This document shows, piece by piece, positions 1 to 8,898 of a DNA stretch of 64,000 nt (within the stretch, counting starts at the first letter, position 1; every line of letters starts with the position of its first letter). The DNA is from an uncultured Tenacibaculum sp. GTDB lineage: Bacteria; Bacteroidota; Bacteroidia; Flavobacteriales; Flavobacteriaceae. The position numbers and the translations under genes are program-made. Below the pieces are notes generated by a model. That model worked only from the letters and a program-made list of their open reading frames with translations. It had not been told where the DNA came from and ran no database searches. The stretch covers positions 184,496 through 248,495 of the forward strand of contig CANNGJ010000002.1 of the NCBI GenBank assembly GCA_947504185.1, read 5' to 3'.

Positions 1-1529
1 TAAAATACGATATCAAAATATTATCAAACTACAATATACCTGTAAAAGGAAAGTTGTTTGATACTATGATTGCACATTATCTAATCAATCCTGATATGCG
101 TCATAATATGGATGTACTTTCTGAAACCTATTTGAATTACCAACCAGTTTCTATTATTGAATTGATCGGTAAAAAAGGAAAAAATCAACTTTCTATGCGA
201 CAAGTTGAACTTTCTAAACAAAGTGAATATGCGGTTGAAGATGCAGATATTACTTATCAGCTAAAAGAACATTTTTCTAAAGAATTAGATAGTGGAAATG
301 TTACCAAGTTGTTTAATGATGTTGAAACACCTTTAGTATCAGTTTTAACAGCTATGGAAATAGAAGGAATCAACTTAGATGTTGAGTTTTTAAAATCACT
401 TTCTGTTGATTTAACTAACGACATTACTCGTTTAGAAAAGAATATTTACGAACAAGCAGGAGAAGAATTTAATATTGCTTCTCCAAAACAGTTAGGAATC
501 GTGTTGTTTGAAAACATGAAGCTGGTTGAGAAACCTAAGAAAACAAAAACAGGACAGTATTCAACTGCCGAAGATATTCTTTCGTACTTAGCAAAAGATC
601 ATGAAATTATTGCTGATGTATTGGAATTTCGTCAATATAAAAAATTACAAAGCACTTATGTTGATGCTTTACCAAATGAAGTAAATCCGAAAACTGGAAG
701 AGTTCATACCGTATATGCACAAGCAGTTGCTGCAACAGGTCGTTTAAGCTCTAATAATCCGAATTTACAGAACATTCCTATTCGTACAAAACGTGGGCAG
801 GAAGTGCGTAAAGCATTTATTCCAAGAGATGAAAATCATGTGTTATTAGCTGCCGATTATTCTCAGATAGAATTAAGGATTATTGCTGCTTTAAGTGAGG
901 AGGAAACCATGATTAAGGCTTTCCAAAACGGAGAAGATATTCATGCTTCTACCGCCGCAAAAGTATTTAATGTTCCTCTTGATGAAGTTACTCGCGAACA
1001 ACGTAGCAATGCTAAAACGGTAAACTTTGGTATTGTGTATGGAGTTTCTGCTTTTGGCTTAAGTAATCAAACAGATTTATCTCGTAAAGAAGCTAAAGAA
1101 TTGATCGATACATATTACGAAACCTATCCAAAACTGAAAAACTATATGACTGGTCAAGTTGATTTTGCGCGTGATAATGGATATGTAGAAACAGTTTTAG
1201 GGCGCCGTAGATATTTAAAAGATATTAATTCTCGTAATGCTATTGTTCGTGGTGCTGCAGAACGAAATGCTGTAAATGCACCAATTCAAGGTTCTGCTGC
1301 TGATATTATTAAGCTCGCAATGATTAACATTTATAATCGATTTGAAAAAGAAAATTTCAAATCGAAAATGTTATTACAAGTACATGATGAATTGGTTTTT
1401 GACGCTCATAAAGATGAGTTAGATATCGTTAAACCAATTATTAAAGAAGAAATGGAAAATGCTTTTAAAATGAGCGTTCCGTTAGATGTAGAAGTTGGCT
1501 TAGGTGAAAATTGGTTAGAGGCACATTAA
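1..1529 (+). CDS. polA: DNA polymerase I, C-terminal part (5' end outside window)
   Basis: This is the C-terminal part of family A DNA polymerase I, which fills gaps after primer removal and excision repair. The frame is open from base 3 with no start, so the gene begins upstream of the window. The visible part opens in the 3'-5' exonuclease-like domain (DTMIAHYLINPDMRHNMD, then YAVEDADITYQL) and continues through the whole polymerase domain: motif A (LLAADYSQIELRI), motif B (RSNAKTVNFGIVYG) and motif C (LLQVHDELVFD). It ends GLGENWLEAH, the usual C-terminus. The next gene starts 3 bases after the stop, so the two are probably co-transcribed. The exonuclease and polymerase cores look intact. 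Confidence 0.97.
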   Translation, partial: KYDIKILSNYNIPVKGKLFDTMIAHYLINPDMRHNMDVLSETYLNYQPVSIIELIGKKGKNQLSMRQVELSKQSEYAVEDADITYQLKEHFSKELDSGNVTKLFNDVETPLVSVLTAMEIEGINLDVEFLKSLSVDLTNDITRLEKNIYEQAGEEFNIASPKQLGIVLFENMKLVEKPKKTKTGQYSTAEDILSYLAKDHEIIADVLEFRQYKKLQSTYVDALPNEVNPKTGRVHTVYAQAVAATGRLSSNNPNLQNIPIRTKRGQEVRKAFIPRDENHVLLAADYSQIELRIIAALSEEETMIKAFQNGEDIHASTAAKVFNVPLDEVTREQRSNAKTVNFGIVYGVSAFGLSNQTDLSRKEAKELIDTYYETYPKLKNYMTGQVDFARDNGYVETVLGRRRYLKDINSRNAIVRGAAERNAVNAPIQGSAADIIKLAMINIYNRFEKENFKSKMLLQVHDELVFDAHKDELDIVKPIIKEEMENAFKMSVPLDVEVGLGENWLEAH

Positions 1530-1532
1530 AAA

Positions 1533-1913
1533 ATGGAATTAGATTATATAGAAGATGTAAACGGACTTGATGAAAACGTTGTCCGTTTATATAATTTTAA
1601 TAAAGCTGAAGCTATTAAATTTAAGGAATTAATTGAAGATGTTATTATTAACAAAAAACAACGGTTAGACTTATCTCAAATTGATTTTATTCAACCTCGA
1701 AATTGTAACTTAATTCTAGGTTTATTTAAATCTGACGAAGGAATACTAAGCGAAGACAATCAAACTTTTTATTGCATTTTAACATTAAGAGGTTTTATAA
1801 ATATGGTGAATCTTATTGAACCTTTTTGTAAAAAAGAATCCAGAGGTTTTCAGTATTTATATGATATCGATAACCCTACTGATTTTTTGTTTTCTCCTTC
1901 AGCTACTTGGTGA
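1533..1913 (+). CDS. Hypothetical protein, 126 aa
   Basis: I do not recognise a family for this small acidic soluble protein. It has no signal peptide or membrane segment. It starts 3 bases after the polA stop on the same strand, so it is probably translated from the same message. The N-terminus contains a patterned acidic stretch, the centre an amphipathic stretch around LDLSQIDFIQPRNCNLILGL, and the C-terminus is aromatic-rich. It converges on the TPR gene at 1932, leaving 18 bases between the stops. Its tight spacing and normal codon use make it a likely real gene. Confidence 0.75.
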   Translation: MELDYIEDVNGLDENVVRLYNFNKAEAIKFKELIEDVIINKKQRLDLSQIDFIQPRNCNLILGLFKSDEGILSEDNQTFYCILTLRGFINMVNLIEPFCKKESRGFQYLYDIDNPTDFLFSPSATW

Positions 1914-1931
1914 AAGGCCTTTTGATAAAAA

Positions 1932-3929
1932 TTAGATTCGCATTAATTTTCTTATCAAGAAAAAGATTATTAATACTATAATAAAAAAACTCATAAACCA
2001 ATATTTCCAAGATAAAAAATAAAGTAAATCAAATCTATAATGTAAGTTTCTAGGGTAAAAATTAATTGCTTTTTTGATCTCTTTTACTGCCTCGTTATAA
2101 TTCCCTATATAGAAATTAGCATTAGCTCTAATATGTATGCTTTTCTTATAAAAAGAATCAATCTTTACCGACTTATCATAACTAATTATAGCTTTATCAA
2201 ACTCTTTTAAGTTACTTAAGACAATTGATTTTAAAGCATAGATTCCTGCCTTTGTAGAATCTAACTCAATAAACTTGTTGCAATCATCTAAAGCTTTATT
2301 ATATTGATTCAACCTAGTATAAGTCTCAGCTCTTTTCTTATATATCATGGGTTCAATAGAATCAAATTCAATAATCTTATTATAAATATTTAGTGCTTTT
2401 AGGTTTTTTTCTTGCTTATAATAAATTTTTCCTAGAATATAATATGGGGCCGTATGGTTTGGGTTTAATAACAATGCTTTATTACAATCTTTTATAGCTT
2501 TTTTAAAATCATCTACTTCACAATAAGCACTTGCTCTATTTACATAATCTTCAAAATCATTTGGGTTATTAGAAATGTATATTGATAAATCCATTATAGA
2601 TTTAGTATACTTCCCATTTCTAAGATAAACATAACCTCTATGAGAATATGGAAGCATATAGGTTGAATCTAAATTGATAGATTTAGTATAAAAATTAATC
2701 GCTTTTATATTTTCATTAGAATCCTTGAACGTATGTCCAATTCCCATATATATTGCAGCGTTTTTGGGATTAATACTTAAACCTAAATTATAATATTCAA
2801 TAGCCTTTTTTATTTCTTTAAGTTTATAATAAGATAACCCTATGTTCCTGTAAATAAAATCTCTTGCTGAATCTAACGCTAAACTTTTTTGATACTCTTT
2901 TATAGCTTTATTATATTCTTTTTTATCAAAAAATAAATTCCCTTTAGCAGCAAGCGTTGTTTTATTCTTTGGATTAATTTCAAGTGAGGTAGAGTAAGAT
3001 TCATGTGCTCTTTTATAGTTTTTTGTTTTCCTATAAGCATTGCCTAATCGCCTATAGGCATATGAATACTTCGGCCTAAATTTTAATGCTTTATAAAACA
3101 GCTCTATTGCTTTTTCATATCTTCTTAGATTAAAATAAAGGTTTCCAACACTCATAATCTTCTTTGCCTTTTCACCTTCTGTTAATGCCTTGTTTTTAAT
3201 AATGCCTGAAACATCAAAAACTACCTCATTTGCCTTCTTAAACTTTATACTGGTTAGAGCGGACAACCAATTTCTTAGCGAAAAATAATCTATTTGTATT
3301 TTTCCTTCTTCAATTTCATTAGGGCTAGTTTTTATATAATCAATGCCATGTTTAGTAACCTTAAAGTCTATATTTTCTGATTTATAAGGAAATATTTTAT
3401 TGTCAATTTTATATCTAAAACATACATCTGCTACTCCACAATTTTCTTTAACATTTCGAGCTAAACCATACAATACAAGGTCTGCATTGTGAGTTTTTTG
3501 CAGTATTTTTGCTTCAAAACTATTTTTAGGAGAGATTATGCTATCAACATAAATCACTTTAACAGGTAATGGTGTTTTATTATTTGATTTTAAAATATTT
3601 ATATGTTCCTCTATAGATCTACCAATACAGTAGGTGTTTTTATCTGATTTGAAATCCTCAAACCTTGTTATTAAAATATTAAAGGTTAATGAATCATTTT
3701 TTTTAAAAAAAGCTCTGGACTCATTTACTTCCTTAGACAGGAGTTTTTTTTCTGTTGATAAGATATCAATATATTCAGTAAAAGGTTTAAATACATCTTG
3801 GTATATTCCTCCTAAAGTACCTATAATAATAAGTAAACTCCACCACTGAAACCTATGATGTCTGCATAAAATAAAAGAACAATTATTTTTACATCTGGTA
3901 AACTTTTTAGTTCTTCCAAAACACCTCAT
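1932..3929 (-). CDS. Membrane-anchored tetratricopeptide repeat protein with N-terminal Cys/His cluster
   Basis: This 665-residue protein has an unusual N-terminus: four Cys and two His within the first 26 residues (C3, C13, C17, C22, H24, H25), resembling the short putative zinc-binding DUF5763-type motif. A membrane segment (WWSLLIIIGTLGGIY) follows, then a region of about 170 residues with no repeats. From about residue 255 to 630 there are roughly eleven TPR units with the usual W/Y-A-Y, G-Y and A-I/P pattern. A second membrane segment (FMSFFIIVLIIFFLI) sits at the extreme C-terminus. TPRs are protein-interaction scaffolds, and the partner is unknown. It lies just upstream of the Ig-like lipoprotein gene but converges with the polA unit. 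Confidence 0.85.
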   Translation of the reverse strand: MRCFGRTKKFTRCKNNCSFILCRHHRFQWWSLLIIIGTLGGIYQDVFKPFTEYIDILSTEKKLLSKEVNESRAFFKKNDSLTFNILITRFEDFKSDKNTYCIGRSIEEHINILKSNNKTPLPVKVIYVDSIISPKNSFEAKILQKTHNADLVLYGLARNVKENCGVADVCFRYKIDNKIFPYKSENIDFKVTKHGIDYIKTSPNEIEEGKIQIDYFSLRNWLSALTSIKFKKANEVVFDVSGIIKNKALTEGEKAKKIMSVGNLYFNLRRYEKAIELFYKALKFRPKYSYAYRRLGNAYRKTKNYKRAHESYSTSLEINPKNKTTLAAKGNLFFDKKEYNKAIKEYQKSLALDSARDFIYRNIGLSYYKLKEIKKAIEYYNLGLSINPKNAAIYMGIGHTFKDSNENIKAINFYTKSINLDSTYMLPYSHRGYVYLRNGKYTKSIMDLSIYISNNPNDFEDYVNRASAYCEVDDFKKAIKDCNKALLLNPNHTAPYYILGKIYYKQEKNLKALNIYNKIIEFDSIEPMIYKKRAETYTRLNQYNKALDDCNKFIELDSTKAGIYALKSIVLSNLKEFDKAIISYDKSVKIDSFYKKSIHIRANANFYIGNYNEAVKEIKKAINFYPRNLHYRFDLLYFLSWKYWFMSFFIIVLIIFFLIRKLMRI

Positions 3930-3949
3930 TAATGACAGCTAATATTTAG

Positions 3950-5545
3950 TTATTTAACAACAAACGTTTCATTTTGAATCCAATTAGCTCTTAGTTTAAA
4001 AGGCTCTTCAAAATAGACTACTTGCTCAGGTTGTTTTCTTAATAAGAAATTACCTGTGTCCCAAACGTTGTTATTATTCTCATCAACAATTGCCCTAACA
4101 GTGTATTCTTTTGGTTCTAAAAGATTAAACTCAACTTTTTCTGAGACTGAAATGTATTTCGTTTTCACTACTTTATCCTTATCTAAAAGCTGAAGTATTA
4201 CTGGGTGTGTAGTTTCTTTTTTAACATCTAATACAATACTTCCATAATCTTCAACAGTTAAAGTTTTAAAATTATACTTTAAAGTATCGTTTGTAGTTTC
4301 ATATAAATCAATTAGTCCTTTTGGGTATACATTGAATTTATAATTCATTTTTGGTGTTTTTTTGAATAAAACAGCCAACTTATTAATCTCTTGTTTTTTC
4401 AACTCAAAATCAACATCAACCGTGTCTTTATCAACCAATGAAAATTTTGTTTTATCAATAGATACAATAGGGTTATTACTTTCTAAAAACAAAGTATCGT
4501 TTAAATGTAAAGTCCTACTTAAGTTAGAAGAAACAGATAATGAATCTATTTTCTTTTTACGCAAACGAACTGTTATTGTATCTAAAAAACTTTCATTGCT
4601 TACGGTAAAATTTAAAGAATCTTGCTCTATAGGAGTAAACCAATAGTTAAGTGTGTCTTTTTCTTTTTCAAATTGATGAAATGACTTAAACGAATCTGGA
4701 ACATTAGAAAGTAAATTAACTTTCATATCAGTCTGTTTTCCTTCAAAACCAAATTGAATCTTCCCTTTTACGGCTTCTTTTCCTCTCTTAAATTTATAAG
4801 GTTGAATTTCCTTAAAAATTCTAATCGGATTTAAAACAAGGCTATCTTTTGGCAATGAGATTGTATCTGCTAAAAACCCTATTTTGTCCGTTTTAGGATT
4901 AAACATAAAGTTATTTGAAGATTCTTTTAAGGCTAACATTAAGTATTTACCTGCACTTAAATTGGTGAATTCGAAATTTGTAGAATCTAAAGTACTTGTT
5001 ACGTAATTAGGTTTTTGCTTATAAATAATCGAATCGTTATAAGTACTGTCTAATCGATATAACAAAACACCTATTTCTTTTACTTTATCTCTTTTAAACA
5101 TTTCCAACACATTTCCTTTAACAGTTAAAGAATCAATATAATTCCCTGTAGAGAAAACATATTTAAAGCTTTCTAACTTATTGTTCTCGTTATTGTCTTG
5201 AACTGCATTTCCGAAATTAAAAGTATAAGTTGTATTGGTCTTTAAAGTATCTAAAATTTCAATATTAATATATTTACTCGGTGTACCTTGAGGAGTAATT
5301 ATTGGTGGATTTTTTAATGGCGGAGAAACTACCAATTGCTTTGTTAAATCTTTTAAAACAATATATTCATCAAAATAAATTCGAATATTATTTTCATCAA
5401 AATGAATTGTTTCATTCGGAGGTTTAGCAGTCATCATAATTGGTGCATCCTCATCTTTAGGTCCGCCATCTGGTCGACCTTTTCGAGCACAACTAACTAT
5501 TATAAAAGAAAATAGAATAACTAAAACGATGTGTTTATTCTTCAC
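3950..5545 (-). CDS. Ig-like domain lipoprotein (SbsA-type Ig, 531 aa)
   Basis: This is an outer-membrane or periplasmic lipoprotein of a family common in Bacteroidota. I chose the GTG start at 5545 because it gives a clean lipoprotein signal (positive KNKH, hydrophobic IVLVILFSFIIV, then SC with Cys as the lipidation site). The TTG starts further upstream overlap a -7 promoter box. After the Cys comes GRPDGGPKDEDAP, typical of this family, then an SbsA/Big_5 Ig-like domain (residues about 40-135, with IRIYFDEYI and TTYTFNFGNAVQDNNE). Long beta-rich repeats follow, ending in a module containing VDENNNNVWD. The function is not known and may be structural or linked to surface export. Confidence 0.85.
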   Translation of the reverse strand: MKNKHIVLVILFSFIIVSCARKGRPDGGPKDEDAPIMMTAKPPNETIHFDENNIRIYFDEYIVLKDLTKQLVVSPPLKNPPIITPQGTPSKYINIEILDTLKTNTTYTFNFGNAVQDNNENNKLESFKYVFSTGNYIDSLTVKGNVLEMFKRDKVKEIGVLLYRLDSTYNDSIIYKQKPNYVTSTLDSTNFEFTNLSAGKYLMLALKESSNNFMFNPKTDKIGFLADTISLPKDSLVLNPIRIFKEIQPYKFKRGKEAVKGKIQFGFEGKQTDMKVNLLSNVPDSFKSFHQFEKEKDTLNYWFTPIEQDSLNFTVSNESFLDTITVRLRKKKIDSLSVSSNLSRTLHLNDTLFLESNNPIVSIDKTKFSLVDKDTVDVDFELKKQEINKLAVLFKKTPKMNYKFNVYPKGLIDLYETTNDTLKYNFKTLTVEDYGSIVLDVKKETTHPVILQLLDKDKVVKTKYISVSEKVEFNLLEPKEYTVRAIVDENNNNVWDTGNFLLRKQPEQVVYFEEPFKLRANWIQNETFVVK

Positions 5546-5569
5546 AAAATGATATTTAAAATACAAGAT

Positions 5570-5577
5570 CAAAAGTA
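5570..5577 (-). promoter_or_regulatory. -7 promoter element for the Ig-like lipoprotein gene
   Basis: Read on the minus strand this is TACTTTTG, an exact match to the Bacteroidota -7 consensus TAnnTTTG. It lies 24 bases before the chosen GTG start. Its last three bases form the TTG that would otherwise be the longest possible start, which argues against that start. No clear -33 TTG was identified. Confidence 0.5.
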
Positions 5578-5598
5578 GTAAAATATTGATGAATAAAA

Positions 5599-6291
5599 TT
5601 ATACTCTTGGGGTATAAGCCATCGTAGCAATACTTATTATTATCCCTTTGGCTTTTAATAATTCATTACAACAAGCTTCAAGAGTAGCTCCAGTTGTTAT
5701 TACGTCATCAATCAGTAAAATATGCTTGTTTTTAAATATCTCTTTATCGGTTAACTTAAATTTAGTTTTACTATTAAAAAACCTTTCAAAACGTTGTTTT
5801 AACGTTTGAGTTTTAGCTATCGATGTTCTTAGTAAAATATTAGGCTTGTATTCAATGTTTAAAACTTCGCTTAAGCTCCTACCAAATTCAGTGACTTGGT
5901 TATATCTTCTTTTTTTTAGTTTTTTAGCATGTAACGGCACAGGAACGATATAATCTACGCTTTTAAATATTTCTGACTCTTTTAAATCATTCCCGAACCA
6001 TTTACCAATGTAGCTTCCGATTTCTGGTTGGTTTTTATATTTTAATTGATGAATAATTTTCTGAGTAATTCCATGTTTTTGGTAATATAAAAATGAGCGA
6101 ACATTTTTAACAGGCACTTTTCCATAAAAAACAGATTTCAGTGTAACATTTACATGCTCATTGTCGTCAATAAGAGGTAAATCGTTTACACAGCTAATAC
6201 ATAAATATTGTTCTCTCTGTAACAACATTTTAGTGCAATTAACACACAAATTTGGATAAAATAAATAGAATATATCTTTTAAAAATTGCAT
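5599..6291 (-). CDS. comF: ComF family phosphoribosyltransferase-like protein
   Basis: ComF-family proteins are required for natural DNA uptake in many bacteria. They combine an N-terminal zinc-ribbon-like cluster with a type I phosphoribosyltransferase fold. Here the four-Cys cluster is CVNCTK followed by CISC, and the PRPP-binding loop is ILLIDDVITTGAT near the C-terminus. I start at the ATG at 6291 (MQFLKDIFYLFYP), because the longer frame adds 14 residues that do not fit the family. It is divergent from the methyltransferase at 6345. At 230 residues the length is normal. Confidence 0.92.
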   Translation of the reverse strand: MQFLKDIFYLFYPNLCVNCTKMLLQREQYLCISCVNDLPLIDDNEHVNVTLKSVFYGKVPVKNVRSFLYYQKHGITQKIIHQLKYKNQPEIGSYIGKWFGNDLKESEIFKSVDYIVPVPLHAKKLKKRRYNQVTEFGRSLSEVLNIEYKPNILLRTSIAKTQTLKQRFERFFNSKTKFKLTDKEIFKNKHILLIDDVITTGATLEACCNELLKAKGIIISIATMAYTPRV

Positions 6292-6344
6292 CTTTACCAG
6301 CAAATTTTTATTAGAAAGATACAAAAAACACATCTAAAAGCATT

Positions 6345-6905
6345 TTGAGTAAAAAGTTTAATTTTTTTAAAGAAGCCGTAAAAAACTATAAAACATCTGG
6401 TACTATAGTTCCAAGTTCTAAATATTTAGCAAATAAAATGCTGAAAGACATTGATTTTTCTTCTGCAAAACTAATTATCGAACTAGGTCCAGGAAATGGA
6501 GCTATAACTCACGATATTTTAAAAAAACTATCTCCAAATACAATTCTAGTGTGTTTTGAGATTAATGACGCTTTTTATGAAGAGTTAATAAAAATTAAAC
6601 ATCCTCAATTAATAGTTTTAAAAGCATCTGCTGAAAACATTAAACAAGAAGTTATAAAGCTTGGTTTTAAAAAAGCAGATCATATAATTTCTAGTTTACC
6701 TTTAACTATAATTCCAAAAGAAATTTCACATACTATTTTAACAGAGAGTTTCTCTTTTTTAAAGCAAAACGGAATGTTTATTCAGTATCAATATAGCTTA
6801 ACTTATTACAAGAAATTAAAAGAAGTTTTTGGAGATAACATCTCTTTAAACTTTGAACCTCTTAACTTCCCCCCAGCATTTATATACAAATGTGCTAAAA
6901 AATAG
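6345..6905 (+). CDS. SAM-dependent methyltransferase, phospholipid N-methyltransferase-like
   Basis: This 186-residue class I methyltransferase carries motif I (LIIELGPGNGAITHDIL) at residues about 43-60 and an acidic motif II (VCFEIND). The N-terminal phrase FFKEAVKNYKTSGTIVPSS and the SSLPLT motif are typical of the PmtA/rRNA adenine dimethylase-like group found in Bacteroidota. The substrate is probably a phospholipid or similar, but the sequence cannot settle it. The best start is TTG at 6345, as no ATG lies in frame nearby. It is divergent from comF. Confidence 0.75.
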   Translation: MSKKFNFFKEAVKNYKTSGTIVPSSKYLANKMLKDIDFSSAKLIIELGPGNGAITHDILKKLSPNTILVCFEINDAFYEELIKIKHPQLIVLKASAENIKQEVIKLGFKKADHIISSLPLTIIPKEISHTILTESFSFLKQNGMFIQYQYSLTYYKKLKEVFGDNISLNFEPLNFPPAFIYKCAKK

Positions 6906-6950
6906 TATATTAGCAGAGAATACCAAACTCATTATCAGATCCCCAACTTG

Positions 6951-7856
6951 ATGATTGCTTTTACAAAAATAAAAAATCATGGCCTAGTTGCCTTTCTCCT
7001 TGTTTTAATTCTAGCTATTGGTTACTTGTCGTACCAAAACGCAGAGGATTATACTAAATTAAGGGATGTTTTTGAGTTAGAAAAAAAAGAACTAGAATCT
7101 GAACTTAATACACTCATCGAAGACTATGAAGATGTTAATTACAACAAAGATGAAGCTTCTTTAAAACTTAGAACTGAACTTAATAAAATAATCAATCTTA
7201 GAGATACTATCCATAATTTAAAAGCTATAGACTATGGTCTTATACGCTTATATCGAAAGAGAATCGTTAATTTAGTTGAAGAAAATAAAAAGCTTTTTAC
7301 TCAAATAGACTCACTAAGCGTTATTAATACTCAATTAATTACAAAAAATGATAGTGTTAAAAACATCTTAGAACAAAAAGAAAATATAAATACTAAATTA
7401 AAATACAAAAATCGTTTTCTTCATCAGGAAAAAAGGGTTTTAAGCGATAAAATTGCTACTGCTGAAATTATTGAAATCTCCTCCATTAAAGCAGAAGCAA
7501 TGAAAAGAAAAAATAGTGGAAGGCACACTTCTACATCAAGGTCTAGTAGAACTGATGCTTTTAAAACTGAATTTAAGTTACTGGAAAACGACATTATAGC
7601 ACCGGGACCAAAACCTATTTACATTCAAATTACTGATAAAAACAATAATGTAATTTCTCCAGTAAAAGAAGTAAGATTAAAAAACAACAATAAAATTTTA
7701 TGCAGTGATATTTTAATGGCTGATTATCATAACAAGCAGCTATCTGTTATTTCATTTATTGATGTTAATAGAGACAGTATACATAAAGGCATTTACAAAA
7801 TTCATGTTTTTGTTAATGGTGTGTATAATAGCAATACTGAAGTAAAACTTAGATAA
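6951..7856 (+). CDS. Membrane-anchored coiled-coil protein, first of two tandem paralogues
   Basis: This is a single-pass inner-membrane protein with an N-terminal anchor (GLVAFLLVLILAIGYLSY), a long coiled coil from about residue 35 to 165, and a C-terminal beta-rich domain (about 205-301). A conserved linker holds STSRSSRTDAFK before the beta domain. I use ATG at 6951 rather than the TTG just before it. The next gene, 42 bases downstream, encodes a paralogue of the same layout and nearly the same length, so the pair arose by tandem duplication. Relatives are sometimes labelled as chromosome partitioning proteins, and I see no support for that role. The function is unknown. Confidence 0.8.
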   Translation: MIAFTKIKNHGLVAFLLVLILAIGYLSYQNAEDYTKLRDVFELEKKELESELNTLIEDYEDVNYNKDEASLKLRTELNKIINLRDTIHNLKAIDYGLIRLYRKRIVNLVEENKKLFTQIDSLSVINTQLITKNDSVKNILEQKENINTKLKYKNRFLHQEKRVLSDKIATAEIIEISSIKAEAMKRKNSGRHTSTSRSSRTDAFKTEFKLLENDIIAPGPKPIYIQITDKNNNVISPVKEVRLKNNNKILCSDILMADYHNKQLSVISFIDVNRDSIHKGIYKIHVFVNGVYNSNTEVKLR

Positions 7857-7898
7857 AAGTGATATAAACAATTATTAACCCCTAATTAACCCCCACAA

Positions 7899-8798
7899 AT
7901 GAACACTCAAAAAAGAAAAAGCGCACTCGTTGTTGTGCTTTTAATATTGTCGTTATTTTTAACACTGTACTCATTCCAAAAGACTAGCCAGTACAACGAT
8001 CTTCAAAAGGTATTTCAAGATGAAAAAGCTGATTTAGAAAATGAGTTAGATGAAATAATTAAAGATTATACCGATGTAGTTGTGCGAAAAAAAAGTGTAT
8101 CTAAAAGATTACAAATCGAGTTAGATAAAATGCAAAATTTACGTGACTCAATCAAAAATTTAAAAGTAGACAACTACAATTTAATTAGAAAATACCGTAA
8201 AAAAATTGCCAGTTTAGAGCGTGAAAACAAAAAATTATTTATTCGTGTAGATTCTTTAAATACTGCTAACGATCAATTAGCTCAAGATAAAATTGTTACT
8301 GATGAAATTTTAAAACAAAAAGAAACACATAATGCTATTTTAAGCAAAAAGTATAAAAAATTAGAACTAAAGCAAAAAAACTTAGAAGCAAAAGTAGCTA
8401 TTGGCGGTGTTATTAAAACCTCTCCTGTAAAAGCTATTGCAATGAAAGAACGCAGCAGTGGTAAATTAACCTCTACTTCACGTTCTAGCAGAACAGATGC
8501 TTTTAAGATCAATTTTGATTTACTTGAAAACCCAATAACTTCTGCTGGAGATAAATCTATTTACATTCAAATAATAGATGAAGATGATAATGTAATTTCA
8601 CCTAAAGGAATTACCAACTTAAAAGACGGTGAAAGAATTCAATACACCGACTCTGTTGAAGTTAATTACAAAAACAATCGCCTTAGTTTAGTTTCTTTAG
8701 TATTAGTTAATAGAGATGACATTAATAAAGGTAAATATACTGTTAGTGCTTTTATAGATGGTGTTTATACTGGCAATACAATTTTAAAACTTAGATAA
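7899..8798 (+). CDS. Membrane-anchored coiled-coil protein, second of two tandem paralogues
   Basis: This 299-residue paralogue of the preceding gene has the same parts in the same order: an N-terminal membrane anchor (ALVVVLLILSLFLTLYSF), a coiled coil, the linker SSGKLTSTSRSSRTDAFK, and a C-terminal beta domain. The linker and the start of the beta domain are the best-conserved parts between the two copies, while the coiled coils have drifted. A strong hairpin terminator follows at 8819, so the two genes likely form one transcription unit. The function is unknown. The conserved domain contains YIQI and NVISP signatures in both copies. Confidence 0.82.
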   Translation: MNTQKRKSALVVVLLILSLFLTLYSFQKTSQYNDLQKVFQDEKADLENELDEIIKDYTDVVVRKKSVSKRLQIELDKMQNLRDSIKNLKVDNYNLIRKYRKKIASLERENKKLFIRVDSLNTANDQLAQDKIVTDEILKQKETHNAILSKKYKKLELKQKNLEAKVAIGGVIKTSPVKAIAMKERSSGKLTSTSRSSRTDAFKINFDLLENPITSAGDKSIYIQIIDEDDNVISPKGITNLKDGERIQYTDSVEVNYKNNRLSLVSLVLVNRDDINKGKYTVSAFIDGVYTGNTILKLR

Positions 8799-8818
8799 TA
8801 ATACATGTTTATCAATTT

Positions 8819-8851
8819 AAAAGTGAAGAATTAACTAAATTCTTCACTTTT
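8819..8851 (+). terminator. Intrinsic terminator after the paralogue pair
   Basis: A 14-base stem (AAAAGTGAAGAATT pairing with AATTCTTCACTTTT) with a five-base loop, followed by further T residues. It lies 20 bases after the stop of the second paralogue and before the glyS promoter. Confidence 0.85.
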
Positions 8852-8886
8852 TTCTTTTTGAGTAGTATTAGTTTAAATGCTTATTT

Positions 8887-8894
8887 TATTTTTG
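8887..8894 (+). promoter_or_regulatory. -7 element of glyS, four bases before the ATG
   Basis: TATTTTTG is an exact TAnnTTTG match ending four bases before the glyS ATG. With the usual Bacteroidota start distance, transcription would begin at or next to the ATG, giving a leaderless or nearly leaderless message. The same spacing is seen at dxs and at the split TPR gene. Confidence 0.6.
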
Positions 8895-8898
8895 CATC

